Of a DNA stretch of 64,000 nucleotides, positions 7,899 to 16,266 are shown one piece after another. The DNA comes from Rhizobium sp. Root708. GTDB taxonomy: Bacteria > Pseudomonadota > Alphaproteobacteria > Rhizobiales > Rhizobiaceae. Under the pieces are notes generated by a model. That model ran no database searches. It saw only the letters and a program-made list of their open reading frames with translations, and was not told the DNA's origin. The stretch lies in assembly GCF_001429725.1 (NCBI RefSeq), contig NZ_LMHV01000041.1, forward strand, positions 310,001 to 374,000, in the 5' to 3' direction. Numbering within the stretch: the stretch's first letter is position 1; each line of letters begins with the position of its first letter. A program made the translations under genes and the position numbers.

Positions 7899-8825
7899 AT
7901 GCCGCTCATCACATCAGACAGCCAAGGCGTCTTCGTCATCGCCGTCACACCGTTCAACGAGGATGGATCGCTCGACGCCACCAGCATCGATCGCATGGTC
8001 GATTTCTACTATGAGAAGGGTGCCGATGGCCTGACCATTCTCGGCATGATGGGCGAAGCGCCAAAGCTTACGCAGGCGGAGTCGATCGAAGTCGCGCGCC
8101 AGACGCTAAAGCGCTCGGGCAACCGCCCCGTCGTCGTCGGCGTTTCCGCGCCGGGGCTCGCCGCGATCGGAGAATTGACGAAAGCGGTGATGGATATCGG
8201 CGCGGCTGGCGTCATGGTGGCTCCCCCCTCGTTGCTGCGCACCGACGACCAGATCATCGGCTACTATCGCAATGTTGTCGAAACCATCGGCAGCGATGTC
8301 CCGGTCGTACTGCAGGACTTCCCGCTTTCGACAAGTGTCCAGATCAGCTCGAAGACGCTCGGCGCGATCATCGAAGCGCATCCTGGTATCGTCATGGTGA
8401 AGCACGAGGACTGGCCGGGCCTCCAGAAGATAACCGATCTGCGCGAAGCGGAAGCGAAAGGCCGTCGGCGCGTTTCGATCCTGTGTGGCAATGCCGGCAT
8501 CTTTCTGCCGGAGGAAATGCAACGCGGCGCAGATGGCGCAATGACGGGCTTCCCCTACCCTGAGATGATGGTGGACGTCTGCCGCCTTAGCCGCGACGGC
8601 AGACATGAAGCGGCGCAGGATGTCTTCGACGCCTACCTGCCGCTTATGCGTTACGAACAGCAGCCGAGTCTCGGCCTCGCGGTCCGCAAGTATGTGCTCG
8701 CCAAGCGAGGAGCAATCGCGAGTGCCGCGCAGCGGCGTCCGGGAATGGCGCTCAGCGCGCAGGCGGTTGCTGAAGTCGAAAAACTCATCGAACGACAGGA
8801 ACGCAAGTTGGAGGCGTTGGCATAA
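7899..8825 (+). CDS. dihydrodipicolinate synthase (DapA)-family lyase/aldolase
   Basis: TIM-barrel class I aldolase/lyase family, 308 aa. The Schiff-base lysine is present at about residue 168 (IVMVKHED). Two other DapA hallmarks are changed: GTTGE is GMMGE (residues 49-53), and the tyrosine of the YNVP motif is replaced (QDFP, residues 139-142). It is therefore unlikely to be a true dihydrodipicolinate synthase. It may be a pyruvate-linked aldolase or dehydratase of the operon's own pathway. The stop overlaps the next start by one base (TAATG). Family assignment is firm; reaction unknown. Confidence 0.8.
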   Translation: MPLITSDSQGVFVIAVTPFNEDGSLDATSIDRMVDFYYEKGADGLTILGMMGEAPKLTQAESIEVARQTLKRSGNRPVVVGVSAPGLAAIGELTKAVMDIGAAGVMVAPPSLLRTDDQIIGYYRNVVETIGSDVPVVLQDFPLSTSVQISSKTLGAIIEAHPGIVMVKHEDWPGLQKITDLREAEAKGRRRVSILCGNAGIFLPEEMQRGADGAMTGFPYPEMMVDVCRLSRDGRHEAAQDVFDAYLPLMRYEQQPSLGLAVRKYVLAKRGAIASAAQRRPGMALSAQAVAEVEKLIERQERKLEALA

Positions 8826-9583
8826 TGGATCTGCAGATTTCCGGAAAGAAGGCGCTCGTTCTCGGCGCAAGTCGTGGCCTCGGCGGAGCAATTGCGAGGG
8901 GTCTGGCCGATGAGGGCGTGCAGGTATTCGCAGCCGCCCGAAGCGCCGACAAGATCCCGCCTCACGCCAATGTCACACCTGTCGCCGTCGATCTCGCCGA
9001 CCAGTCTTCCGTCGCGGCTCTGATCGCGACGCTTTCCGACCAGGGCGGCGTCGACATTCTCGTCAACAACTCCGGCGGCCCGAAGGCAGGGCCGGCGCTC
9101 GGCCAGACGCGCGACAGCTGGCGCTCTGCGTTCGACGCGATGGCCACGTCGATCTTCGACATCTCCAACGCGATGCTTCCCGGCATGATCGAGCGCAAGT
9201 GGGGCCGCATCATTACCATCGGCAGCTCCGGCATCGAACAGCCGATCCCCAATCTTGCCCTGTCTAACGGGGTCCGCGCCGCGATCGCCGGCTGGTCGAA
9301 GACATTGGCGGGCGAAGTCGCTCAGCACGGCGTCACGGTCAACATGATCCTGCCGGGACGGATCGACACGGACCGCGTACGCGAACTCGACGGCATCAAG
9401 GCTCAAAACAGCGGCGCCAGCGTGGAAGCCGTGCAGGAAGCATCGCGCAACGACATTCCCGCGCGCCGCTACGGCAAGCCGGAAGAATTTGCCGCCGTCG
9501 CCGTCTTTTTGGCAAGCGCTCAGGCAAGTTATGTGACAGGCTCCGCCATCCGCGTCGACGGCGGTATGATCAAGGGGTTATGA
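8825..9583 (+). CDS. SDR-family oxidoreductase with altered catalytic motif
   Basis: Short-chain dehydrogenase/reductase, 252 aa. The Rossmann glycine motif is clear (GASRGLGGAIA, residues 14-24), as are NNSGG in place of NNAG and the C-terminal YVTGSAIRVDGG. The catalytic YxxxK is missing: the matching place reads S-N-G-V-R (residues 147-151), before AAIAGWSKTLAGE. A serine (GSSG, about 134) remains. So it binds NAD(P) but may use another mechanism or serve a narrow substrate. It is coupled to the genes on both sides by overlapping stop and start codons. Possible role: oxidation or reduction step in the operon's pathway. Confidence 0.82.
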   Translation: MDLQISGKKALVLGASRGLGGAIARGLADEGVQVFAAARSADKIPPHANVTPVAVDLADQSSVAALIATLSDQGGVDILVNNSGGPKAGPALGQTRDSWRSAFDAMATSIFDISNAMLPGMIERKWGRIITIGSSGIEQPIPNLALSNGVRAAIAGWSKTLAGEVAQHGVTVNMILPGRIDTDRVRELDGIKAQNSGASVEAVQEASRNDIPARRYGKPEEFAAVAVFLASAQASYVTGSAIRVDGGMIKGL

Positions 9584-10728
9584 CACGCATGACCGATTTC
9601 GATGTCGTTCACGAGCGCCGCGGCACCGGCAGCTCCAAATGGAGCAAATACCCCGGTGACGTTCTGCCCATGTGGGTTGCCGACATGGATTTCCCGGCGG
9701 CTCCGGAGATCGTGGACGCGATCCGCAATCGTCTCGAACATCCCCTCCTCGGTTATGGCGTTGCGCGCGACGAACTGCGTGCGCAAATCGTCGCTGACAT
9801 GCAAAGCAAATACGACTGGACAGTTTCGCCCGACGAGATTGTCTTTTTGCCGGGCGTGGAACCAGGTTTCAACATGGCGCTGAAGGCGATGCTTCGCCCC
9901 GGCGACGGCGTGCTGGTCCAGACGCCCGTTTATCGCCCGATCCTCAACGCACCAAGCCATTGGGGCCTGCAGCTTATCGATGCACCCCTGATCGCGAGCG
10001 ACGCCGGGTATGCCATGGACATGGAGGCCTTTGCCGGCAAGATCGCCGACTCGCATGCGCTTCTGTTCTGCAATCCGCAGAACCCGACCGGCAAGGTGTT
10101 CACTCGCGACGAACTGGTGAGCATTGCAGAGCTTTGCCGCAAGAACGATACGCTCATCATATCCGACGAGATCCACTGTGATCTTCTCTTCGATGGCCGC
10201 CGCCACGTTCCGATCGCCAGCCTCTCGCAGGACGCTACCGAGCGGACAATCACGCTGATGGCAGCCAGCAAGACCTACAACATCGCCGGCCTGAAGACCG
10301 CATTCGCGATCATCCGCAACAAGGCGATGCGCGACGCATTCATGCAATCGCGGCTTGGGATGGTCGATAGCGTCAACATCCTGGGTCTGGAAGCAACGCT
10401 TGCGGCATTCTCGAAAGCCGATCGCTGGAAGACGGATATGCTCGCCTATCTCTCGAGCAACCGCGACTATCTCTCGGCCGAAGTCGCCAGACGTTTCCCT
10501 GAAATCCGCCTGATCCCCGCTGAAGCCACCTTCCTCGCCTGGCTGGACTGTTCGGCAATGAAGCTTCAGACCGACCCGCACACGCACTTCCTGCAGCATG
10601 GAAAAGTCGGCTTCAGTGCCGGTTCGGAATTTGGCCATGACTACGGCGATTTCATCCGCTTCAATTTCGGATGCCCTCGCGTTCTGCTGGACGACGCGCT
10701 CGATCGCATGGAGCGGTCGCTGGCGTAA
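9580..10728 (+). CDS. PatB/MalY-type PLP-dependent C-S lyase (cystathionine beta-lyase-like)
   Basis: Fold-type I PLP enzyme of 382 aa. The family opening DVVHERRGTGSSKW, LPMWVADMDFPA and the glycine/tyrosine HPLLGYG are characteristic of MalY/PatB. Other landmarks are CNPQNPTGKVF, SDEIHCDL and the PLP lysine in AASKTYNIAGLK (Lys231). The usual reaction is beta-elimination of cysteine S-conjugates or cystathionine to pyruvate, ammonia and a thiol. It is the last gene of the operon, overlaps the SDR by 4 bp and is followed by a hairpin. Together with the rhodanese of the same regulon it suggests that a carbon-sulfur bond is cleaved; an ordinary aminotransferase role cannot be excluded. Confidence 0.87.
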   Translation: MTRMTDFDVVHERRGTGSSKWSKYPGDVLPMWVADMDFPAAPEIVDAIRNRLEHPLLGYGVARDELRAQIVADMQSKYDWTVSPDEIVFLPGVEPGFNMALKAMLRPGDGVLVQTPVYRPILNAPSHWGLQLIDAPLIASDAGYAMDMEAFAGKIADSHALLFCNPQNPTGKVFTRDELVSIAELCRKNDTLIISDEIHCDLLFDGRRHVPIASLSQDATERTITLMAASKTYNIAGLKTAFAIIRNKAMRDAFMQSRLGMVDSVNILGLEATLAAFSKADRWKTDMLAYLSSNRDYLSAEVARRFPEIRLIPAEATFLAWLDCSAMKLQTDPHTHFLQHGKVGFSAGSEFGHDYGDFIRFNFGCPRVLLDDALDRMERSLA

Positions 10729-10737
10729 AAGTAAATT

Positions 10738-10757
10738 CGGGCCGCCAAGGCGGCCCG
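10738..10757. terminator. hairpin between convergent genes
   Basis: Inverted repeat CGGGCCGCC / GGCGGCCCG with only AA at the centre, so the working stem is about 7 bp with a 6-nt loop. Short T-run on the plus side (TTT). It separates the end of the C-S lyase operon from the convergent L,D-transpeptidase gene and can serve both. Confidence 0.65.
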
Positions 10758-10774
10758 TTTCGCGCAGAGCCCGT

Positions 10775-11503
10775 TTATTGGACGATAAGCTGCGACTTCC
10801 CGCGGACGCGATCATAGAGATCGATGACATCCTGATTGAACATCCGCACACAGCCCGACGACGCATTCTTTCCGATCGACTGCCATTCGGGCGACCCGTG
10901 GATGCGGTAAAGCGTGTCCACGCCATCCTGATAGATATAGAGCGCGCGGGCGCCAAGCGGGTTCGTCAGGCCTGGCGGCATCCCTTGCTTCCACGTCTCA
11001 AGCTTCGGATTGCGCGCGATCATGGCCGGCGTCGGCGTCCAGGTTGGCCACTTTCTCTTCCACTGGATGACGGCTCGCCCCTTCCAGCCGCGCCCCTGGG
11101 CTCCAAGACTAACGCCGTAGCGCATCGCGCGGCCGTCGCCGAGCACGAAGTAGAGAAACTTCTGGCTGGTATCCACAATGATGGTGCCCGCCGGTTCATC
11201 CGTCGCGTAGTCCACTTCCTGGCGCAGATAGGTTGGATCAACCCGACCATGGTCGATTCCAGGCAGGCGATACTCGCCGTCCTCCAGCGCAGCATAGGTC
11301 TGCGCATAGTCCGGCTTCTTCGGCTCACGCGCCGCGGCTTGCGCAAGCTCGGATCGCTCGACTTCAGACGATACGGGCGGCTTGGCCGTTGGACGCGGGA
11401 TCGCATTTGCGTCGATCGGTATCGATCCGGATTGGGTGCAGGCGGCAAGAAGAGCCGCCACGGCCGCTACTGCGAACACGCGGATCAAGGTGGTGGGATG
11501 CAA
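10775..11503 (-). CDS. L,D-transpeptidase (YkuD), lipoprotein
   Basis: Periplasmic peptidoglycan cross-linking or lipoprotein-anchoring enzyme. From the TTG at 11503 it is 242 aa. The N-terminus is a lipoprotein signal ending LLAAC, with the lipid-anchored Cys about residue 22, followed by a disordered Pro/Ala-rich linker. The YkuD domain runs from about TIIVDTSQKFLYFVL to the end. The catalytic region reads HGSPEW then ASSGCVRM, the expected H-x(n)-[ST]-x-G-C-x-R pattern with an intact cysteine. The frame is open further upstream to 11599 without an ATG; I chose a start just before the signal peptide, but CTG or TTG choice is uncertain. Not obviously linked to its neighbours. Confidence 0.85.
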   Translation of the reverse strand: MHPTTLIRVFAVAAVAALLAACTQSGSIPIDANAIPRPTAKPPVSSEVERSELAQAAAREPKKPDYAQTYAALEDGEYRLPGIDHGRVDPTYLRQEVDYATDEPAGTIIVDTSQKFLYFVLGDGRAMRYGVSLGAQGRGWKGRAVIQWKRKWPTWTPTPAMIARNPKLETWKQGMPPGLTNPLGARALYIYQDGVDTLYRIHGSPEWQSIGKNASSGCVRMFNQDVIDLYDRVRGKSQLIVQ

Positions 11504-11841
11504 TTTCAGATTTTCCGATTCGGTTGGGCATGATTGGCACCTGCAGCCCCTAGTCCGATCCGTGGCCGAATTGTGATTAGCGCACCGGAAGCACGTCAAG
11601 TGCAGGCAGCATCAGGGACCCGTGTTGAGCAAATGCAACAGACTGCTACCTCTGGCTACATATTCGGAATGAAAACAACGATACGTTCTGTGTGTCCACA
11701 TTTTTCTTTCATTGCGATTCTTTATAATTTGACACGCGTAAATTTTGATGGTGTATAAAAGCGCGATCGGGTTTCGGGAGGGCCTACTCGGTCGCGCTAC
11801 GAAAGATGAAGGCCCAAGCCGAGTCCTACTCGGGAGGAAAC
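11504..11841. other. intergenic region with sugar-operon promoter
   Basis: About 340 bp between the divergent L,D-transpeptidase and sugar ABC operon. It is AT-richer than its surroundings in its middle third. It holds a good promoter candidate (11729-11759) and a GC-rich leader with short inverted segments (CGCGA / TCGCG). I see no gene in it. Confidence 0.6.
11729..11759 (+). promoter_or_regulatory. sigma-70-type promoter candidate
   Basis: TTGACA at 11729-11734 and TATAAA at 11754-11759, spaced 19 bp (17 bp if TGTATA is the -10). It lies about 85 bp upstream of the binding-protein start and directs transcription into the sugar ABC operon. The spacer contains ACGCGT, a possible part of a LacI-type operator. 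Sequence match only. Confidence 0.45.
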
Positions 11842-12732
11842 ATGGCAATCAAAACATTCATGGCGTCGCTCGCATTGGGCACTGCACTCACCCTGTCGGC
11901 ATTTGCTGCACATGCGGATGGCATTGGTGCGTCGTTGCTTACGCAGCAACATCCCTTCTACATCGAACTCGCCAATGCGATGACGACGGAAGCCAAGGCA
12001 AAGAACGTGCCTCTGGAAATCTCCATCGCGAACCAGGATCTGAACAAGCAGCTCGCCGACGTCGAAGACTTCATCGTCAAGGGCGTAAGCGTCATCGTCA
12101 TCTCGCCCGTCGACAGCCAAGGCGTCGTCGCTGCGATCGCCAAGGCTGAGAAGGCCGGCATCAAGGTGATCACGGTTGACGTCCCCGCAGCTGGCGCGAA
12201 GGTCACCTCCCACATCGGAACCGACAACTTTACCGGTGGTGTCAAGGCTGGCGACCTCATGGCAAAGGAAATCGGCGACAAGGGTAACGTTGCGATCATC
12301 GACTACCCGACGGTCCAGTCCGTCGTGAACCGCATCGACGGCTTCAAGAAGTCGATCTCCGGTCACCCCGACATCAAGATCGTCGCGCAGCAGACCGGCA
12401 TCACGCGCGCCGAGGCGCTCGCGGCTGCACAGAACATGCTGCAGGCAAATCCTGATATCACCGGCATCTTCGGCTTCGGCGATGACGCCGCTCTCGCTGC
12501 TGCCGTGGCTGTGAAGGCTGCAGGCCTGGAAAACCAGGTCAAGGTCATCGGCTTTGACGGCATGGAAGAAGCCCGCAAAGCAGTCGACACCAATCCTGTA
12601 ATGGTTGGCGTGATCCAGCAGTTCCCGGACCAGATGGGCAAGACCGCTGTCGACACGGCCGTCAAGGTCATCGCCGGCGAAGAAGTCCCTGCCGAGCAGC
12701 CGATCGTGCCCGGCGTCTACGTCAAGAAGTGA
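11842..12732 (+). CDS. sugar ABC transporter substrate-binding protein (RbsB/FrcB type)
   Basis: Periplasmic monosaccharide receptor, 296 aa, family 1 periplasmic binding protein (Peripla_BP_4). A Sec signal is clear (MAIKTFMASLALGTALTLSA, cleavage after AHA). The ligand fold shows LTQQHPFYIELANAM, VEDFIVKGVSVIVISPVDSQG and TDNFTGGVKAGDLMAKE, all typical of ribose/fructose/allose binders. Start chosen at ATG 11842, which has GGGAGGAAAC directly upstream. It is the first gene of a six-gene operon with ATPase, permease, PfkB kinase, GatZ-type aldolase subunit and LacI regulator. The sugar is probably a ketohexose (fructose, tagatose or psicose); exact ligand unknown. Confidence 0.9.
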   Translation: MAIKTFMASLALGTALTLSAFAAHADGIGASLLTQQHPFYIELANAMTTEAKAKNVPLEISIANQDLNKQLADVEDFIVKGVSVIVISPVDSQGVVAAIAKAEKAGIKVITVDVPAAGAKVTSHIGTDNFTGGVKAGDLMAKEIGDKGNVAIIDYPTVQSVVNRIDGFKKSISGHPDIKIVAQQTGITRAEALAAAQNMLQANPDITGIFGFGDDAALAAAVAVKAAGLENQVKVIGFDGMEEARKAVDTNPVMVGVIQQFPDQMGKTAVDTAVKVIAGEEVPAEQPIVPGVYVKK

Positions 12733-12780
12733 TCTGCTCCAGGACGGTCCTTTTCCCAGGACGGGGCCGCTCCGTGCTAG

Positions 12781-12811
12781 ATGGCTCCGCGCATACGCAG
12801 CGCGGAGCCAT
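12781..12811 (+). other. stem-loop between binding-protein and ATPase genes
   Basis: Perfect 12-bp inverted repeat, ATGGCTCCGCGC (12781-12792) and GCGCGGAGCCAT (12800-12811), with a 7-nt loop. No T-run follows. It is placed between the binding-protein stop and the ATPase ribosome-binding site, where such hairpins commonly protect the upstream message and lower downstream expression. Confidence 0.7.
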
Positions 12812-12837
12812 CTGCAAAGATTGACAAGGAGGCCGCC

Positions 12838-14352
12838 ATGAATGCGCCCACCGCAGATACCATTCTCAAAATCAATAGCATCTCCAAGACGTTTGGCCCT
12901 GTCGCAGCGCTGAAGTCGATGCAACTGGACGTCCGACGCGGTCGCGTCCACACGCTCCTCGGCGAAAATGGCGCGGGCAAGTCGACGCTGATGAAGATCC
13001 TTGCCGGCGTCTACCAACCGTCATCGGGCGACATCACTCTGGATGGTCAGCCCTATCACCCGACGGATCCGCAGCAGGCGGCCTCACTTGGCCTGACGAT
13101 CGTGTTTCAGGAGCTCAGCCTCTGCAACAACATGACCGTTGCGGAGAATATCCTTGCGACACGCGAGCCGGCGACAGCAGGCTTTATCAACGATCGAAAG
13201 CTCGCCAGGGATGCCGCGCGGATCGTAGCGGAATTGGGATTGCCGATCGCCGTCGATGAGAAAGTCGGCAACCTGTCGATCGCCCAGCGTCAGTTGGTCG
13301 AGATCGCCAAAGGGCTCAGCATCGAGGCAAAGGTCGTCATTCTCGATGAACCGACGTCGTCGCTCAGCGACAGCGAAGCCGAAATCCTGTTCCAGATTAT
13401 CGAGCGTCTCAAGGCGCGCGGCGCGGCCGTCATCTACATCTCGCATCGCATGGAAGAAATCATGCGCCTCAGCGACGACATCACGGTGATCCGCGACGGT
13501 GAGTACATCACTACGCGTCAGCGCGAGAGCGTGACCATCGAAGAGCTGATCGCGCTTATGGTCGGGCGGCGGATGGACGAGATCTATCCTGCTCGCGAGC
13601 AGGCAGCACCTGACCTCTCCGTGCCGCCTGTCCTCTCCGTCAAAAACCTTACCCGCGAGGGTGAGTTCGATGACGTCTCCTTTGCCGTCCGTCCGGGCGA
13701 GATCCTCGGATTCTTTGGACTGATCGGCTCCGGTCGCTCCGAAATCATGAATGCCTTGTTCGGCATGAAACGCGCCGGCGGCACGGTGCGTCTGAACGGC
13801 GCGGCAATCGATCTCGGTTCTCCCGTCCGCGCCATCGAGAACGGACTGGGTTTCGTGACCGAGAACCGCAAGGAAGAAGGTCTCGTCCTCAGCCAGAGCG
13901 TCGAGACGAATATTTCGATGGTGGCGCTGAAGCACTTTGCCAACAAGCTCGGCTTCCTGCGTCGCCGTTCGGAGCGAGACTCCGCCATTGCCCAGGTTTC
14001 CCGCCTGTCGATCAAGACGGGATCGTTGGATACGCCTGCCGGCGCGCTGTCGGGCGGCAACCAGCAGAAGATCGTGCTCGCCAAATGGCTTTTGATGAAG
14101 CCCAAGGTTCTGATCCTCGACGAACCCACACGCGGCGTCGATGTCGGTGCGAAATTCGAGATCTACAAGATCATACGTCAACTTGCCGCGGACGGAACGG
14201 CGATCCTTCTTATTTCGTCGGAACTGCCCGAAGTGCTTGGCATGAGCGACCGGGTCGCGGTCATGCACGAAGGCAAGCTCATCGGCATCGCCGTCGACGG
14301 CGATCTGACACCCGAAAAGATTATGGCTTTTGCGACAGGGATGACATCATGA
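12838..14352 (+). CDS. sugar ABC transporter ATP-binding protein (RbsA type, two domains)
   Basis: Double nucleotide-binding subunit of the sugar importer, 504 aa, standard length. Domain 1 has Walker A GENGAGKST, signature NLSIAQRQLVEIAKGLS and Walker B VILDEPTSSL. Domain 2 has the degenerate P-loop GLIGSGRSE usual for RbsA proteins, LSGGNQQKIVLAKWL and LILDEPTRGVDVG. Start taken at ATG 12838, which follows CAAGGAGG. It overlaps the permease start by 4 bp, so the two are translationally coupled. Confidence 0.92.
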   Translation: MNAPTADTILKINSISKTFGPVAALKSMQLDVRRGRVHTLLGENGAGKSTLMKILAGVYQPSSGDITLDGQPYHPTDPQQAASLGLTIVFQELSLCNNMTVAENILATREPATAGFINDRKLARDAARIVAELGLPIAVDEKVGNLSIAQRQLVEIAKGLSIEAKVVILDEPTSSLSDSEAEILFQIIERLKARGAAVIYISHRMEEIMRLSDDITVIRDGEYITTRQRESVTIEELIALMVGRRMDEIYPAREQAAPDLSVPPVLSVKNLTREGEFDDVSFAVRPGEILGFFGLIGSGRSEIMNALFGMKRAGGTVRLNGAAIDLGSPVRAIENGLGFVTENRKEEGLVLSQSVETNISMVALKHFANKLGFLRRRSERDSAIAQVSRLSIKTGSLDTPAGALSGGNQQKIVLAKWLLMKPKVLILDEPTRGVDVGAKFEIYKIIRQLAADGTAILLISSELPEVLGMSDRVAVMHEGKLIGIAVDGDLTPEKIMAFATGMTS

Positions 14353-15311
14353 GCCAGACACAGACCTCCAATGCAGCCCTCTTGAAGATCTTCAAGCAGT
14401 ATGGCGGCATTTTCCTTTCTCTCATCATTCTCTGCGCCATCTTTTCGGTCATGAACCCGCGGTTCATGTCGGTGGCCAACTTCATGAACGTGCTTCAGCA
14501 GGTAGCGGTCATCGCGATCGCCGCCTTCGGCATGACGTGGGTCATTCTCCTCGGCGAAATCGACCTGTCGATCGGTTCGATCATCGCCGTGGCCGGCATG
14601 GTCGGCGCGCAGTGTTTCGCCTACGGCATGGGGTTTGCCCCGGCGCTGGTCCTTACATTGCTTGCCGGCGCCCTGATGGGCCTGATCAACGGCGTATTAA
14701 CAGCCAAGCTGTTGCTGCCGTCCTTCATCGTGACCGTCGCGACGATGGGTATCTATCGCGGTCTTGTCAGCCTGCCGACCAACGGTGCGCCGGCGATGAT
14801 CATGAACGAGACGTGGACGGCGATCGGAACGGAAAGCTTCCTCGGATTGCCGATCATCATCTGGATCGTCCTCGTTCTTTTCGTCTTCAATCAGGTTCTG
14901 CTTGGAAAGACGACCTTTGGCCGCCGTGCCTATCTGACCGGCGGCAATCGTGAAGCCGCGCTGTACTCCGGTATCAAGGTCGATCGCCTGAAGATCACCA
15001 TTTTCATGATTTCCGGCGTTATGGCGGCAATCAGTGGCATTCTTCTCTCGTCCCGCCTGTTTTCCGCTCAAACGAACGCTGGCGTGAGCTACGAACTCGA
15101 TGCCATCGCAGCCGCGGTTCTCGGCGGAACGAGCCTCGCGGGTGGCGTCGGCACCATGACCGGCACACTGATCGGAGCGCTGATCATCGGCGTCATGAAC
15201 AACGGCATGAACATGCTGTCGGTCCCTTACTTCTACCAGCTGATCGTGAAGGGCCTCGTCATTCTCATCGCCGTCTGGCTCGACGTTCGCGCCAAGCGCG
15301 CCAAGCAATAG
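14349..15311 (+). CDS. sugar ABC transporter permease (RbsC type)
   Basis: Inner-membrane channel of the ribose/fructose-type importer, 320 aa. It is strongly hydrophobic with about eight to ten membrane segments. Family landmarks are AFGMTWVILLGEIDLSIGSIIA, LLLPSFIVTVATMGIYRG and the C-terminal AIAAAVLGGTSLAGGVGT. The ATG at 14349 overlaps the ATPase stop; longer open frame upstream is only an alternative reading of the ATPase. It is followed 10 bp later by the kinase gene. Confidence 0.92.
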   Translation: MSQTQTSNAALLKIFKQYGGIFLSLIILCAIFSVMNPRFMSVANFMNVLQQVAVIAIAAFGMTWVILLGEIDLSIGSIIAVAGMVGAQCFAYGMGFAPALVLTLLAGALMGLINGVLTAKLLLPSFIVTVATMGIYRGLVSLPTNGAPAMIMNETWTAIGTESFLGLPIIIWIVLVLFVFNQVLLGKTTFGRRAYLTGGNREAALYSGIKVDRLKITIFMISGVMAAISGILLSSRLFSAQTNAGVSYELDAIAAAVLGGTSLAGGVGTMTGTLIGALIIGVMNNGMNMLSVPYFYQLIVKGLVILIAVWLDVRAKRAKQ

Positions 15312-15321
15312 GCAGAACACC

Positions 15322-16254
15322 ATGAAAAAAATTCTGACGATCGGTGAAGTCCTCGTCGAGATCATCGCGACGGACCGGGGCAACGGATTTCGCTCCGCCG
15401 TTCCGTTGATCGGCCCATTTCCCTCAGGCGCACCGGCAATCTTCATCGATCAGGTGGGCAAGCTTGGCCACCCCTGCGCCATCATCTCTTCGGTCGGCGA
15501 CGACGATTTCGGATGGGTCAACATCGACCGGCTAAAGACCGACGGCGTCGATATTTCCGGTATCAACGTCGTTGCCGGCGGCACGACCGGAAGCGCATTT
15601 GTCCGCTACCGTGACGACGGAAGCAGGGCGTTTGTCTTCAATATTCGCCACAGCGCATGCGGCACGATCGAACTCACCGACGCTGCCAAGCAACTCGTTG
15701 CGGAAGCATCGCACCTTCATGTGATGGGAACGTCGCTCTACGCACCGAGCGTGATCGAAACCGTTCTCTCGGCAATGCGCGCGATCAAGGCGAGAGGCGG
15801 CACGGTCTCGTTCGACCCAAACCTTCGACCCGAGATCCTCAACAGCCCCGGCATGCGCGAAGCCCTTCAGGCCGTCATTGTGGAAACAGACCTCTTTCTT
15901 CCGAGCGGTGAGGAGCTCTACCTCTTCGCCTCGGCCCGGACCGAGGAAGCCGCCGTTCAGGAACTGCTTGCAAAGGGCGTCCAGGCAATCGTGCTCAAGC
16001 AAGGTGCCGCCGGCGCGACCTACTACGATGCCAAAGGGAGCCTCACTCGGCCGGGCATGAAGCTCGCGGAAGTCGATCCGACCGGTGCTGGCGACTGCTT
16101 CGGCGCGACCTTCGTAACCCTGTGGCTGGAGGGTGAAACCCCGCAGACCGCGCTTCGATATGCCAACGCAGCAGGTGCCCTGGCCGTCACCAAGACCGGC
16201 CCCATGGAAGGCGCCTCCACCCGCGCTGAAATCGACACCTTTCTTGCCGCATAG
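15322..16254 (+). CDS. PfkB-family carbohydrate kinase
   Basis: Ribokinase-fold sugar kinase, 310 aa. The C-terminal PfkB signature reads DPTGAGDCFGATF with the catalytic base Asp; the N-terminal half shows the expected glycine-rich sugar-binding stretch around VGKLGHPCAIISSVGDDDFG. It most likely phosphorylates the sugar imported by the upstream transporter (a hexose or hexose phosphate). Being followed by a tagatose-bisphosphate aldolase-type subunit, tagatose, a tagatose phosphate or a related ketohexose is the likely substrate; that is context-based inference. Cytoplasmic. Confidence 0.87.
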   Translation: MKKILTIGEVLVEIIATDRGNGFRSAVPLIGPFPSGAPAIFIDQVGKLGHPCAIISSVGDDDFGWVNIDRLKTDGVDISGINVVAGGTTGSAFVRYRDDGSRAFVFNIRHSACGTIELTDAAKQLVAEASHLHVMGTSLYAPSVIETVLSAMRAIKARGGTVSFDPNLRPEILNSPGMREALQAVIVETDLFLPSGEELYLFASARTEEAAVQELLAKGVQAIVLKQGAAGATYYDAKGSLTRPGMKLAEVDPTGAGDCFGATFVTLWLEGETPQTALRYANAAGALAVTKTGPMEGASTRAEIDTFLAA

Positions 16255-16266
16255 AAAGACAATCGC

